The position numbers and the translations under genes are program-made. A DNA stretch of 64,000 bases from Microcyclospora pomicola (lineage: Eukaryota; Ascomycota; Dothideomycetes; Capnodiales): NCBI GenBank assembly GCA_002786065.1, contig NHNY01000001.1, positions 1,736,001 through 1,800,000 of the forward strand. The letters are read 5' to 3'. Of this stretch, positions 1 through 13,580 are shown piece after piece; position 1 is the stretch's first letter, and each line of letters opens with the position of its first letter. A model generated the notes under the pieces. That model searched no databases and was not told where the DNA came from. It saw only the letters and a list, made by a program, of their open reading frames with translations.

Positions 1-1071
1 CCAGCTTTCTGGCTTCGTCGGCCTAAGGTATGTAACAACACGAGCTTTAGGGACGTAATGGGAGAGATCCACTGGTGTTAGTTCTAAGTCTAGCGCTACA
101 GCCATCGCACGGAATGAGTTCCGACCGGCAAGCGTCCCATCAAGCAAGATGCGAGCATTTACATCATCAGCTCCCTTTCAAAGGCGCAAAATCGCAACAA
201 GATCATCCAAGTTCAAGTTGGACGGTTCGAAGGATATGGATGGTCACCCAACCTGCCAACCTGCCAACTTGGCACAACCCGGCCATGGATCACGAACTCG
301 CGCTACACTCCGCTTGGAAATAGAGCTTCAGAACTTGGCCTGACTTGGATTGACTTTGTGCTTACGATAGCATGATCCCAAGTTTGACAGGTCGATGAAT
401 CCTTCAGCAGCGCATCTATCCCATTGATCGTGGTGTCCAAGCCAAGTTGAGTATCTTTAAACTCTTGCAGGGATCGAGGTGGCCCTGAGCAAGGAATGAA
501 GGAGGTGTCGGTGCGTACCTTAGGTCTGCAGTCTGACAGGAACGAAGGACGATGACCGGTGCAACCGGTAAAGTGTGCTCCCATCGTCACTGATCAAGTG
601 CCTCACTTCTCCCGTAAGTAAACCACCTGGAAAGCCACGGAACGCAGTCGGCACGATATGATGGCAATCGGCACGTATGCATTGGGTCATGATACTACAT
701 TGCATCTCGGAGGCAGCGGATGTCAGAAGCGTGAGGTAAGCTTTTACACGCGCTCTAAATAGCGCCTGCACACATCCCTGTGCTCTCTTGCAGTCGTGTT
801 TGAACGATCTCCGACCCACCCGCACCCGCTCCAGCACCCTGAGCAATACCTGATTTAGCCGTCGCGCATTACATAGTGATCGAGGTGCGGATCCCCCGGG
901 CTGACAGCCTGGCAACTTTCCAAGATGATCAGTTTCTTTCGGGTGACGACAGACAAGCATGAGAGACTCCAGTCTCTTATACTGGTGAGCACGAAAGATC
1001 GGGTCATTTCTCACTCCATATCTTGAGCATACTTGCGCCAGCTCTGAAACAACTAAGGCCATCTCTCCAAC
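1..1071. other. left-edge intergenic DNA, no gene seen
   Basis: Only short overlapping ORFs on both strands, none with a recognisable domain or a convincing start. The longest, on the minus strand at 520-1062, has no protein-like motif. The last ~100 bases probably hold the leader of the PH-domain gene that starts at 1072. Confidence 0.5.
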
Positions 1072-2211
1072 ATGGATTCAATCTCAAAGCCGCAGCTTCC
1101 GCCTACACAAGACCTGAAGCTCTCAAACCGCACAGATGATCTTGGATCCGATCCGTGGCTAAGCAGCTGTTCTCTCCCTCCTCATTACGATGACGACCGA
1201 TCAGAACTGCCAGCATATGATTGCAGTGTATCGATCGTGGGAGACTTCTTATGCAAACAAGAGCTTTATCGAGTTCATTGCCCTGCCACGGTACGAAACT
1301 GGCAAAGAGTGCAAGTTGAGCTGCGAGGCACGTTACTTATCCTTCGACGCCCGGGTAAGAGTCCTTCGATGAGATGTTATACCTTGCAGGCAGGTGACGC
1401 GGGACTTGCGATCGACTACTATCGTCGCTCTCACGTCCTCCGCATCCGCGTCGAGGGTCACCAAATGCTTCTCGCGGCAGCTCACCCATCCGTGATCACG
1501 GAATGGGTGAATCAACTGCACGCGGCCATTGCAGTGAGCTTGCCGCTCGAAGACCGAGATGAGACGAGGTACAGTACTTTCACCATGCCAGAGAAAGTCG
1601 ACTTGCCCCAACCAACACTGCTGGACAGAATGCGGCGAAATATGAGAGAGAAATATGTTGCGCCACCATGGCTACGTCGAGCACGCTTGACAGGTGATCC
1701 GGGCTATGCTCAGGCTCGACAGTCATGCTTGATGCTTGCATTCCCTTCTGGAGGTCTCTCAAATCCAGACTTGGCCCATGATCGGGCCATCGGCGTGGAC
1801 TACGGTGCGCGCCCATCTACCTCAGGGAGTACAAATATGTCTGCTCTATCGAAACCGTCCAAGACACAATCTCACTGCCAGCCAACTTCACATCCAGATC
1901 TGCTGAAAAGCCCTAACGCGCCATTACCTGCTTTGTCGACTGAACTGTCTATGCGTCAACATGTTTCGCCAAGCTCAGCTACATCAGACAAACGTGAGAC
2001 CAGAACGATGCTCAGAGGTCATGCAGCAGATCCGCGGGCGCGACTGGACTACACCAAATGGTGTACACGCGTTCTTCCCTATAATGCTCCTTGGAAAGAT
2101 GCGCGATATGTTCGGGACGGGAAAATGGTATCTATTCCGAGCCAAGCGTTCTTGTTTCCAAGGACAGTTGTGGTAGCGCCAGCCGAACTAGAAACAGTGC
2201 CACAGACGTGA
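1072..2211 (+). CDS. PH-domain protein
   Basis: Single-exon gene of 379 residues. Residues ~50-155 read as a pleckstrin-homology fold: a first strand (VGDFLCKQELYR), a basic strand-loop (NWQRVQVELRGTLLILRR), and a closing helix with the PH-typical tryptophan (VITEWVNQLHAAIAVS). The rest is Ser/Pro-rich and probably disordered. A C-terminal stretch (YTKWCTRVLPYNAPW, then RDGKMVSIP) resembles the tail of a group of ascomycete PH proteins. PH domains of this kind bind phosphoinositides or protein partners at membranes; the substrate here is not visible. The ATG is preceded by CAAC, a good fungal start context. It converges on the minus-strand gene at 2697. Family call fairly sure, role unknown. 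Confidence 0.75.
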   Translation: MDSISKPQLPPTQDLKLSNRTDDLGSDPWLSSCSLPPHYDDDRSELPAYDCSVSIVGDFLCKQELYRVHCPATVRNWQRVQVELRGTLLILRRPGKSPSMRCYTLQAGDAGLAIDYYRRSHVLRIRVEGHQMLLAAAHPSVITEWVNQLHAAIAVSLPLEDRDETRYSTFTMPEKVDLPQPTLLDRMRRNMREKYVAPPWLRRARLTGDPGYAQARQSCLMLAFPSGGLSNPDLAHDRAIGVDYGARPSTSGSTNMSALSKPSKTQSHCQPTSHPDLLKSPNAPLPALSTELSMRQHVSPSSATSDKRETRTMLRGHAADPRARLDYTKWCTRVLPYNAPWKDARYVRDGKMVSIPSQAFLFPRTVVVAPAELETVPQT

Positions 2212-2696
2212 AGCGCTTCTGAAACTCAAGTAGAGGCGTCATCATCGCATGGCTAGGCTCGACTGGTCGATTCTCAATCGAAAGCACAAATTATGATCGC
2301 TTCTGTATTCACATTGGGCATGCAGTTAGATGCTGCATCAAACTCTTTTAGAGGCTGTCCCTTGACTCGAGTTTGGCGTGGGCTTCAGGGAAGGATCGAC
2401 CTCGGGGCAAAAATCATTTCTCTTATCCCAAGCCCCGAGAAACTTTCAGCGCCAAAGCTCTAAAGCGTATACAGATGAGCCAGTAGATCAGAAGGATGAC
2501 ATTTTGTATAAAAGCGACTTTCCTACTAACTCAAGTTATGACTTGCGCTGCATGTTGTGCACTACCTATACATCCAACAAAGCAGCCGGCCAACGAAGTA
2601 CCAGCCGTGTCTTGACGTTGGGACTACGCAGCGCATGATTTGAGGCGTTGAGGTGATAGTCATTTGCAGTCACTAAGATAGGGATCGCCAAGAAGA
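2212..2696. other. convergent intergenic region
   Basis: Space between two convergent 3' ends, presumably both 3' untranslated regions. A short plus-strand ORF at 2378-2638 has no motif. Nothing else seen. Confidence 0.5.
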
Positions 2697-3263
2697 TCAA
2701 GCCGCAGGCATCTCTATCGGTTTCCCATTGCTCTCCGTCACATCCAACGCCACCAAAAATCGGCTCACCATGTTGTAGCCTGCGACCGTGATCGCCAGCT
2801 CAACCACTTGCTGCTCGCTCCACCGCGCCTTGACCTTCTCGATGGTCGCCTCATCAACTTCCACGTTCTTGGTGCTTTGCTGAGTGTAGTCAAGAACCAG
2901 AATCTCGTCCTCGCTCAGCACGTTCTCATCGCGTACATTGCCCTGTAAGACGGCCTGGAGTGCCTCGCGAGACGTGCCAGCATTCAGCGTGAGCGTCGCG
3001 TGCGAGTTCCATTCGTATGTGGCAGAGTTCAGAACGGCAATATAGCAGATGGCGAGCTCAGCAAGGGCTCGCGGGAACGAGGACTGTGACCTGATGGCAC
3101 CGAGGAGAGAATTGTATCCATCTGCTATCACAGGATTGTGCAGCAGAGCCAGGTCCAATGGAATCAATGGTCGTGGAGCACGCCGAGCTCGGATGCGATC
3201 GTAAATTGCTGCGGTCTCTGGCGTGGGATCCGCTGGGTCGGCGGGGGCGTATGGAATGCGCAT
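2697..3263 (-). CDS. carboxymuconolactone decarboxylase / AhpD-like protein
   Basis: Intronless, 188 residues, normal for fungal single-domain members of the CMD/AhpD-like superfamily. The family core is at residues ~65-110: the helix ELAICYIAVLNSATYEW followed by a histidine, then the glycine turn and second helix (LNAGTSREALQAVLQGN). The N-terminus (PADPTPETAAIYDRIRARR) is the usual leader of this group. The CxxC pair of peroxidatic AhpD is absent (NSATYEW occupies the site), so a thiol peroxidase role is unlikely. A decarboxylase, lyase or small-molecule role is an inference. It is transcribed away from ERG11 with 626 bp between the starts. Confidence 0.85.
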   Translation of the reverse strand: MRIPYAPADPADPTPETAAIYDRIRARRAPRPLIPLDLALLHNPVIADGYNSLLGAIRSQSSFPRALAELAICYIAVLNSATYEWNSHATLTLNAGTSREALQAVLQGNVRDENVLSEDEILVLDYTQQSTKNVEVDEATIEKVKARWSEQQVVELAITVAGYNMVSRFLVALDVTESNGKPIEMPAA

Positions 3264-5577
<2,314 letters not shown>

Positions 5578-6563
5578 GTGGATATTGCGTGAGTCACCCA
5601 CTCGTGTTTGGTACATATCCGGAGCCTTTCGACCTCCGTGTTGCCGAGCAAGGTCGGTGGTAGCGACTCGCGACACCGCATGGTTCTGTACTTCAATTGA
5701 CCCCTTTCTACGTTTCTTATCGATCCGGCCTTTTGAATCATCCCACACGTGTACGTATCGTGCAATGACTTCTTACATATTGTAATTGGACATGAACAGC
5801 GAAAAACAAGCTTCGACAGTCTATCTACATGGAACTCGATGTCCCATTTGGAGTCGTCTTCCAGAGAGGTTGGGGTCCAGACAATGTGCGAACAAAATCA
5901 ACAGACACTCAATGGGTCTTCGATATGAGCCAAATCACGATTGTCAAGGATGTATAAGTGGGACCATTCATTTTGAGCGCATATGTAACGTGGTCACTGC
6001 TCACTTGATTGTCTTCCAGGAATCAGGTACAGAAACGTATACACCTAGTAAATTAACGTGTGCGGGTGATGTAGTGCTTGCTTGGCTTACTCGCGAGTAT
6101 GCTCTACAGACTATGGTTCAGTCTCACAACCTTGGGGAGCAAAGCCTCGCAATCGGTAGGGGCGATTTCTGTTCAGATGCCGTCTAGTTTCACCTGAGCA
6201 GAGAGTTCAAGAGGTGTCCGGGGCTTTACTTTCATGGGCTTCAGAAAGAGATGTCCACTGTTGTGCAGCCTCACTTAAATTGCGAACCGATGGGGCTGTT
6301 CCTTCACATCAGCATGCTACTTCATTGAAATTGTCACAGCTCGCTCACTCGCTCACGTCCGCCAGCTCGCATGTGGAATCAGCGCCTCGATGCACGTGCT
6401 CGGAGTGGTTGAGAGAGAGAGGACGGATATCATCATCCAGAGGTCTTCGAAATATCTCGATGACCTGACCACAACCTCGACACTTACATTCGACATCACT
6501 TGATGATCTCGGACACACCGGCCCACAACTGCTGCGCTGCTCGATCACAGCAGCCACAACAGC
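5578..6563. other. intergenic region
   Basis: ERG11 3' region followed by the promoter of the 6564 gene. A 133-codon plus-strand ORF at 5786-6187 has no recognisable domain and no clear support; it was not called as a gene. Confidence 0.45.
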
Positions 6564-8851
6564 ATGGATCGATCACCTTCCAACTCAAACATGGATAGCT
6601 ACGATACACTGTACCGTCGGACCATTGAGCTGGAGGTCGAGGCTAAGTTCCACCGGGCGGAGAACATTCGCTTGAGGGACACGGTCGTCCACCTAGTCAA
6701 CTCGGCGAACGAAAGCAAGTCGACTCTGCCGTTTGCTGAAATCGGGCAGTTGCAGATTGAGCTGGCGACGGTCCGGGCAGAACTGGCTTCCTTGCGTTTC
6801 AACCAGGTCATTGGTCGGGGCGACAAGCGGGACAATGATGCAATCGAGTTGGGGATTCCAGCTGGGCGATCGAACAGAGAGGAACAAATGCTCAGTTGGG
6901 CTGCTAGTCCAGTCAACCCAAGGTGAGTCTCCCCGCAGTCTCGTGGCGCTCTTGTCGACTTCGAGTGACAGCTGATTGTGAAAGCAGCGGCCATCAGAGT
7001 GACTTTCCTGACGAGGGGTCTCGAGGTCCCCAGAAGATCGAGGAAGATCTACTAGGCTGGCGAGGCGAAGAATGCGAAGAGATGAAAGGTTGGTCACCTC
7101 CGTTGGATCTTACAGCGCAATCATCATCTAGAGATGCCGCACGCCCCATCGAACACTCCAGAGACGCGGGAAGAAAATCAGACAGCCTGGATCCACCGCT
7201 GCACAGGAGATTTGATCGACCTTTCCATGACCACGAGCGGCGGAAGATCACAGGGTTCGCTACCTGGATTGAAGACTGGACCGAGGATGAGGTAGACGCA
7301 GGCTGGAAAGACTTTGCCAATGTCAACCCATCCCGCTCCAGCATTGAGTGGAGGCAGTATTACGAGACTGTGGTTCGACCTCATCTGGTTGCGAAAGGCC
7401 AAATCCATAATGAGACCAGGACCGATGGCCATCTATTTACAAGCGATGAGGGCGATGACGGAGCCCCTGAAGAAAAGTCAGGTGAAGCAAAGGATTCCGA
7501 CGAGTCCAAATGGCCTCGAGACGCAACTTCAGTCACGTTGGCGAAGGTTCAAAAGCCCGAAGATGAATGCCTGATCACTATCGAGGCCTGTCCTGGAAGT
7601 GATGAGGTAAGGACCAAGAGGGGCTTGCCGGGAGAAGCGCTCGAAGCTTCAGAGGAGCAGGGCCTCACATGTTCGACAGTTTTCGATGAGAGTAAAGGAA
7701 GAATTGAGCTCACAGCCGAGTTCACGCCATATCCGGATTCTTTAGTCCGCCTTCACCACGCGGGTGACTCAAACACGGATGCCGAGCGTCTTGCAAGTCC
7801 CGCAGTCACAGGATGTGATGTCTCTAAACATCACGAAATTTCGAGTGGAAAGGTCTCGTCACAAACGTCAGAAAAGGAACTCGAATGTTCGGGACAACCT
7901 AGTGGCCCAAGAAGCCTTGACCTTGCAGACGAGGTCACGACCGAGATTGAAACGTCAGACTCGTCGATCAAGCGCAAGACTGATCGCGGAGACACTGATC
8001 AGTCTGCATCACGCAGCATCACTCAAGTTCCTGTGCCCGGGTCTGACCAGAACTCGCATCAAGTTCGAGGCCATATCGGGCCGACGACTCTCCCAGGTCT
8101 GCAGGATTCTAGATGGCGGCCTGATCGATCTAGTGGGAGCCGTGGAAGAAATGTAGCTCTGCGCCGCAACGTGTGGCCTGGTGAAGACCAGGACGTGCGA
8201 TTTAACCTGCAATGCTCCGACATTTCTCTCCAGCACACGGTTCTGATATCCAACCTGGAGCCAGGTACTGCCTTGCAATGGGTCCTGGAACGTGTCTATG
8301 GCGGTCCGATCGTTTCAGCAACATACATCGAGACATCAAAGCGGTTCCGCAACGTAGCTACAGATACGGTCATGGTAGTCTTCTTCGATGCTGCTCACGC
8401 TCGCGCTTACGTCGACTCTTGTGCCGAGAATGCGTCAAGCATCAAGGCTGCAATGGTGGAATCTCCGACCTTCAGCTGTGCACTCAAGAAGCGCCGTGCT
8501 CTCGGTTCAGCTCTGAACACTACAAAGAGAAGTCGAGTGCTGTGTCTATATCACCCTTTTGCGGCTATGACTCCACAGCAAGCTCTCTCGGATCTCCACA
8601 ACCTGGACCCGCATTTTGAAGAATCGGTCAACCAGCCCCTGAGGATGAAACAGAGCGAGAAGGGAGCAATATTCATCGAGTTTGCGTGTATTCAGAAGGC
8701 GCATAGGGCGAAAGAAGCCTTCGAAAGCCCGTACAGTACCCTTCATGGCTTCAGCAAAGGGTTTGGTGCAGATCCGTGTGACAGACCACTGCACAAAGTG
8801 AACCAGCCCATGGTCCACTCTCGTCGTACAGATCAAGGAGGGGCCAGTTGA
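6564..8851 (+). CDS. RRM-like hypothetical protein
   Basis: Two exons, 6564-6922 and 6988-8851, joined by a 65-bp GT-AG intron (donor GTGAGT, acceptor AAAGCAG) with matching phase, giving 740 residues. Residues ~12-100 form a predicted coiled coil (LYRRTIELEVEAKFHRAENI, later IGQLQIELATVRAELASLR). A long acidic, Ser-rich, probably disordered middle follows. Residues ~530-620 look like an RNA-recognition motif (HTVLISNLEPGTALQWVLER, then TVMVVFFDAAHARAYVD), and ~635-720 could be a second, weaker one (VLCLYHPFAAMTPQQALSDL, GAIFIEFACIQKAHRAKEAF). Paired RRMs suggest RNA binding, but the aromatic RNP residues are poorly kept, so this is tentative. I do not recognise the specific protein. Confidence 0.7.
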
Positions 8852-10905
8852 CTACCCTGAGGAACGTCCAGACCGAATCTAAGAAGGCTTATCAGACAAG
8901 TTGCCGGTGCTGAAGTGTACCAGCAGCATCGTGGAAGTAGTGATGTGGTGCATGAGCACGACCACGACCTGCGGAGTGCCCTGATACTCTGCCCTAGTCT
9001 TCAGATTCGGCCCTTGAGAGCACTGAATGTCCAATGGAGCACCAAACATTAGCACGTCAGCTTGTGGACCATGGCTGATTGGAGGCAGTAAAAGTCTCGA
9101 AAGTGCAATGCTCCGGCGTGAGCTAAGATAGGGCAGAGTCCTGGTAGTCATGTAACATGTTCCCACTCCCTTCCTCCCTTCTTCCGTTTGCCTTTCCCCC
9201 GCATCTTTGGTATCGGTATAGCCATGTCCTGGTGCAGGTATTGGCCAGCGTAGATGGCACATGTTTGATACAAGGACCGAGGCACTGTCTGTGGTGGTGG
9301 TGGGTAATTGCTTTGCGAGGCATAGCTCTAAGGCGCGATTGCGTGGTATCGGGCTACCGGTGGTCTTCCTCTCGTAGCGTGAGGTGCATATTCTGCGCAG
9401 CCACCTTGAAAAAGACACTAGAATTGAGGAGCAAAGCTAGCTCCGCGCGACGTTCGTTAGTCAAATCGTGCAGCGACCGTGGAAGCATAGAGTTGCCCCG
9501 GAATGTGCCACAAGGTGAAGTCAAAACTGTCACTGTCAGCCGCTCGAACGCTTTCGTTTACCCACATGGATGGTTCACATGCTCAACCCACGGCTTCTGC
9601 CACAGAACTCAATCTGCTGGTGCATAGTGATAGCGGACTCCATACTTTGGTCTTTCGCGATCCAAGATCTCCTCAGACTAATCTAGCGTATGGGCGACGA
9701 GTGATCTAGGCTTTGTACTGCAGAATGTGAGCTCCCTTCGTGTCCAACAGTCATGGAGATCATGGCGTTGCGTGGCTGCTGCAGTCGATCACTGATCACC
9801 ATCGTTGTGGCGCGCTAAAATCTCCCGCGATGTCTTCAGAAAGTCAGACGGGGCGACTAGTGGACGCAAGTATGCTTGTCGAAGCTCTGACTACTGACAA
9901 CACATGCTTGCATTGGCAAAAAAAGGCGTCGTCAGCTCAGAGTCAGGGCCAGGCAGTGCAGACCTACCGAGCTAATTGTTTACCGGAGCAGTACTCTCAA
10001 GCTCAAGAGGTGAGTTCAGCGCGGGCACATAGTCACGTCTGCCACACCACGCATCTCAAATTTTGGTCATGGTATCATTTTTCGCTCGTCGCGCGAGCCT
10101 CGTAGTCGTTCTTCGTTGCTCAGACCAATCGGCGAATGTAGATTCGTGCTTAGTGCAAGGGGCTTCCAGAAAATGCGTTTCCCCGCAACTCCACGAAAGA
10201 ATGCGAGCTCGTGCAAGCCACGTTTCCAAGGATCTGCAGCGAGAGTTACTGGAATCGGAACCTTTGCCGCTTGCTTGGCCGCCTAACATAGCTCCAAGTG
10301 AGACTTTCGGTGTACAGTCTGGGTCCGGTAAGTATGCTAGGTGGAAAGAAGAGTAAAGAGAGCCGGTCGTTGGACGGGTGGCGTGGAAGCTCGGGCAAGG
10401 TTTAAGGTTGATCGACACTAGACGCGCGCCTTGTCCTTACAGTACCGTATCTCTGGCTCAGCATTACAGATTTCATCGTTGGAGATCGACTTCCATCGAT
10501 GGCTCCCTGTGTCGATTCAGCGGCTACTGTATTGCTTTCCTGATGTTGTGAACAGGAGACAGCAACAGTCTCGAGTCTCGAGCCAGTGTATATCTGTCCG
10601 CGTGAGAGATCGAGCATCTAAAGTCTTCGGGAACGAAATAAACCTTCTCGAAGGTCTAAAATACCGCTTACCGGCCTGACCTGACTCCACTACCTCAAGT
10701 CCAATCGGGCACGCCATAATGGCGCCAATCAACCGACTGATTCTTCTAGCCTTAGGTTTCAAAGGCTATGTTATGGATCAGAGGCCTCGGCCGAAGCTTT
10801 GGAGGTCCAGTTGACCACACGAGGTGGAGTCAACCTCGCCCAGCCTGCATGCTATCGATCTCGCTGACAATATAGCACGAGGTACTCGATCCAAAGATTA
10901 TAAGT
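8852..10905. other. 2-kb region with only a doubtful exon
   Basis: Several overlapping ORFs without motifs. The best candidate is an ATG at 9830 opening 60 codons that end exactly at a consensus donor (GTGAGT at 10010), with another consensus donor (GTAAGT) at 10328. All three frames between are open for long stretches, so no exon chain can be fixed. The rest probably contains the promoter of the haloperoxidase gene. Confidence 0.3.
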
Positions 10906-12475
10906 ATGCCACGGTGGTCTTCCTTCCAGTGCGTTTCTAGACAGCACTGTGCTATTCCATTCAGCTTCAACCTCAAAGATGAGATACTCGTTCTCCTCGC
11001 AAGCACAGTGGCTGCCTTTCCCCGTGCCGCCATGGATGCTATGACTGCTCCTTTTCTTGAAGGTGTCATGCATCCTGGCGAAGTCTTGAAGAGACGGTCT
11101 GGAACTGCTCCACAAGGATCAGGAGCTCTACCTCTCAGCCCACCTCCCTTTGACGCTGCTTCACAATTGATCGATGTCTCTGGGACGCACGCTGTATGTT
11201 CCCGTCATCTACACAAGGCACCCATACTCTGCTGACTAGCGTTGCAGTTCGTTGCTCCATCATCTACCGACGCCCGAGGAATGTGTCCTGGACTCAATGC
11301 ACTTGCGAACCACGGCTACCTTCCACACAACGGCCAAGCGACCATCGCCCAGCTCATCCAAGCCACCACCAGCGTTTATGGTATGGGCGAGGACTTGGCC
11401 ACTTTCCTGTCTGTCTATGGTGCTGTTGTGGACGGCCCTGGGACTGGCTGGTCCATCGGCGGTGGTCCTCACACAGGTATCGGTGGCTCCCACGGCAACT
11501 ACGAGACCGACAGCTCGCCTTTCAAGAGCGATTTGTACCAGTATGGCAGCAATGAGAAGCTGGTGTTGTCGCAATTCAAGGATGTAGGTCGACTCCCACC
11601 CCTCACGTGAAGGATCTCAAGCATAACTAATCAACCATCCAGCTCTACAACCGTCAACCAGCAGATGCGACTGCCAACTACAACATCGAAGTCCTCCGAG
11701 ACTTCCGAGGCTCTCGCTTCCAGGAGTCCATCTCCAAGGTAAGACCCGCAACCACCAACCTGACCGTATGGATGCATGTACTGACGATACCGCAGAACCC
11801 GTACTTCGCGTACCAGCCGTTCACCGGCATGGCCGTCAGCCAAGCTGCCTTCACCTTCATCTACCGCTTCATGGCCAACCACACTGCCGAAGCGCCGGAG
11901 GGCGTTCTCAACCGAGACGTGCTCAAGAGCTTCCACTCCGTCACCGGCTCGGACGACAATCTGAGCTGGACCTTCGGCCACGAGCGCATCCCAGCCAACT
12001 GGTACCGTCGCAACGAAGCGGACGCCTACACAATTCCCTACTGTAAGCGATCCACTCCCCATCATTCTCCATCCGCCCCTACTAATGCCATCCCTCCGTA
12101 GTCGTGACCGACATCCTCTACTTCGTCGAGAAGTACCCCGCCGTCGGCAGCATCGGCTGCAACACCGGCACGGTCAACAGCTACCAGCAGCTCGACGCGG
12201 CCACCTACAGCAACGGCGCCTACTCGGCCAGCCAAGCCGCGGCCAGCCCGCTGTGCTTCGCCGCCGACGTGCTCCTCGTCGAGCTGCCCGTCATCACCGG
12301 CCTGACCAGCACGCTGCTCGCCCCGCTCGTCTCGGTGCTCAACAACGTCACCGCCGAGCTGCAGTGCACCCAGACCATCGGCAGCACCAACCGCACCGTC
12401 TTCAGCGTCTGCCCGGGCGCCGCGCTGTATGACGGCCCGACGGCGAATGTCGCCCCCGGCGCGATTCAGTCTTGA
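10906..12475 (+). CDS. secreted heme-thiolate haloperoxidase/peroxygenase (family 2)
   Basis: Five exons: 10906-11193, 11248-11583, 11643-11738, 11796-12042, 12102-12475. All introns are 54-59 bp GT-AG and phases agree, giving 446 residues. The heme-binding motif of the chloroperoxidase family is GMCPGLNALANHGYLP, with Cys109 as thiolate ligand; the distal acid is the Glu of NYETDSSPF (Glu182). Such enzymes use hydrogen peroxide to halogenate or hydroxylate small molecules outside the cell. The hydrophobic ILVLLASTVAAFPRA looks like a signal peptide, but the only in-frame ATG before it (10906) adds ~24 polar residues. An ATG at 10979 (MRYSF in another frame) suggests that the true start is uncertain, perhaps through an unseen 5' intron. 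The C-terminus is long and Ala-rich. A second family member lies at 54976-56006. Confidence 0.88.
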
Positions 12476-13580
12476 GAGGATATGTAGGGGGTTTAGAACG
12501 CGGCATGATAATGATGAACGAAGTGCAACTCAATTATGTCTCACGTCCTCGTCTCACTGTGTACCTCCTGTGACCGATGCCAATAGCGTGCCGATAGCGT
12601 GTCAACAGCCTGCAAGTAAGTAGAACAATCTGACAGAAATTGAAGCGGGATTGGAACGAGAAAGACAGTGAGATGCAAGAGGGGAGCTGTGCACACGGAA
12701 CGCACAAGGACAATGAGTTATGGCAGCGGTAGGCAGGGAGGTAGCGAAGTTGACTGACTCGACAAGAACTTCATGGTAATGGTTATAGTAGTAGTACAGG
12801 GGAAAGCAGCGCTAACAGACAGCCAGACAGATGGCTTCCGGAAAAACAGAGGGCTTTGCACGAAACAGATGCTCCTGCAAGCGCAGAACCCTGCGATGTC
12901 CTGGCCACTGTGTCCCACGATTAGATGGCCACGGTGGTCGCAATGTTCGTGACCGCCACGCCAAAATCATCAGCAACTCGCTTAGAAAGAGACAGGTCGA
13001 CCAAGCAGAAATGGGAATTCATGAGATGAGCTGAGGCGGTCTCGTTGGTGTCTTCGACACACATGCGATCGCCCCGCCCTGTTCCATTGTGATCTGTCCG
13101 AAAGCTAGGCTCGGAAGCTTGCGGGGCGTCAATGTCGTTTCACGCTTGATTAAGAAAGATGGATCAAGCCTCGATACCGTCGGATCTGTTATTGAGGATT
13201 GCTGTGCTTCGGTGTTAGGGTATATGTGTAAACTGGAGGACGTCCCAATCCGTTGCGTTTTGTTCGGCGAGAGCATAGAGCGGCCAGTCGATGGGTAGAG
13301 ACATATACATGCTGAAGCTGAGCATAGCCGACGTGAATTTATGCAAGCAAAAAACTGGATGCGCAAGATGTTGCTTATGCAAGTTGAGCCTGAGGATTCT
13401 GCTATGTGGTCCAGGTGTGAAGCTCCTGGAGTCATGCTGAGCCCAAACAGTGCAGGAAATTGATTGTGCTGGAGTATCCGCTCTGCTCTTCTCTGATATT
13501 CGCTCTTGTTCATGACGACGGGTGTTGTGAATTTCGTAGTGTTGCCATCATTCGTCTGATGGTTGTCACCGTGGCTGTTT
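12476..13580. other. convergent intergenic region
   Basis: Lies between the 3' ends of the haloperoxidase (+) and RhoGAP (-) genes. A minus-strand ORF at 13019-13690 overlaps the RhoGAP tail in another frame and has no motif. Nothing else seen. Confidence 0.5.

Noticed and set aside
520-1062. 180-codon minus-strand ORF at the left edge
   Set aside because: No domain, irregular composition, runs antisense into the PH-gene promoter.
5786-6187. 133-codon plus-strand ORF downstream of ERG11
   Set aside because: No domain, no splice or promoter support; probably ERG11 3' region or chance.
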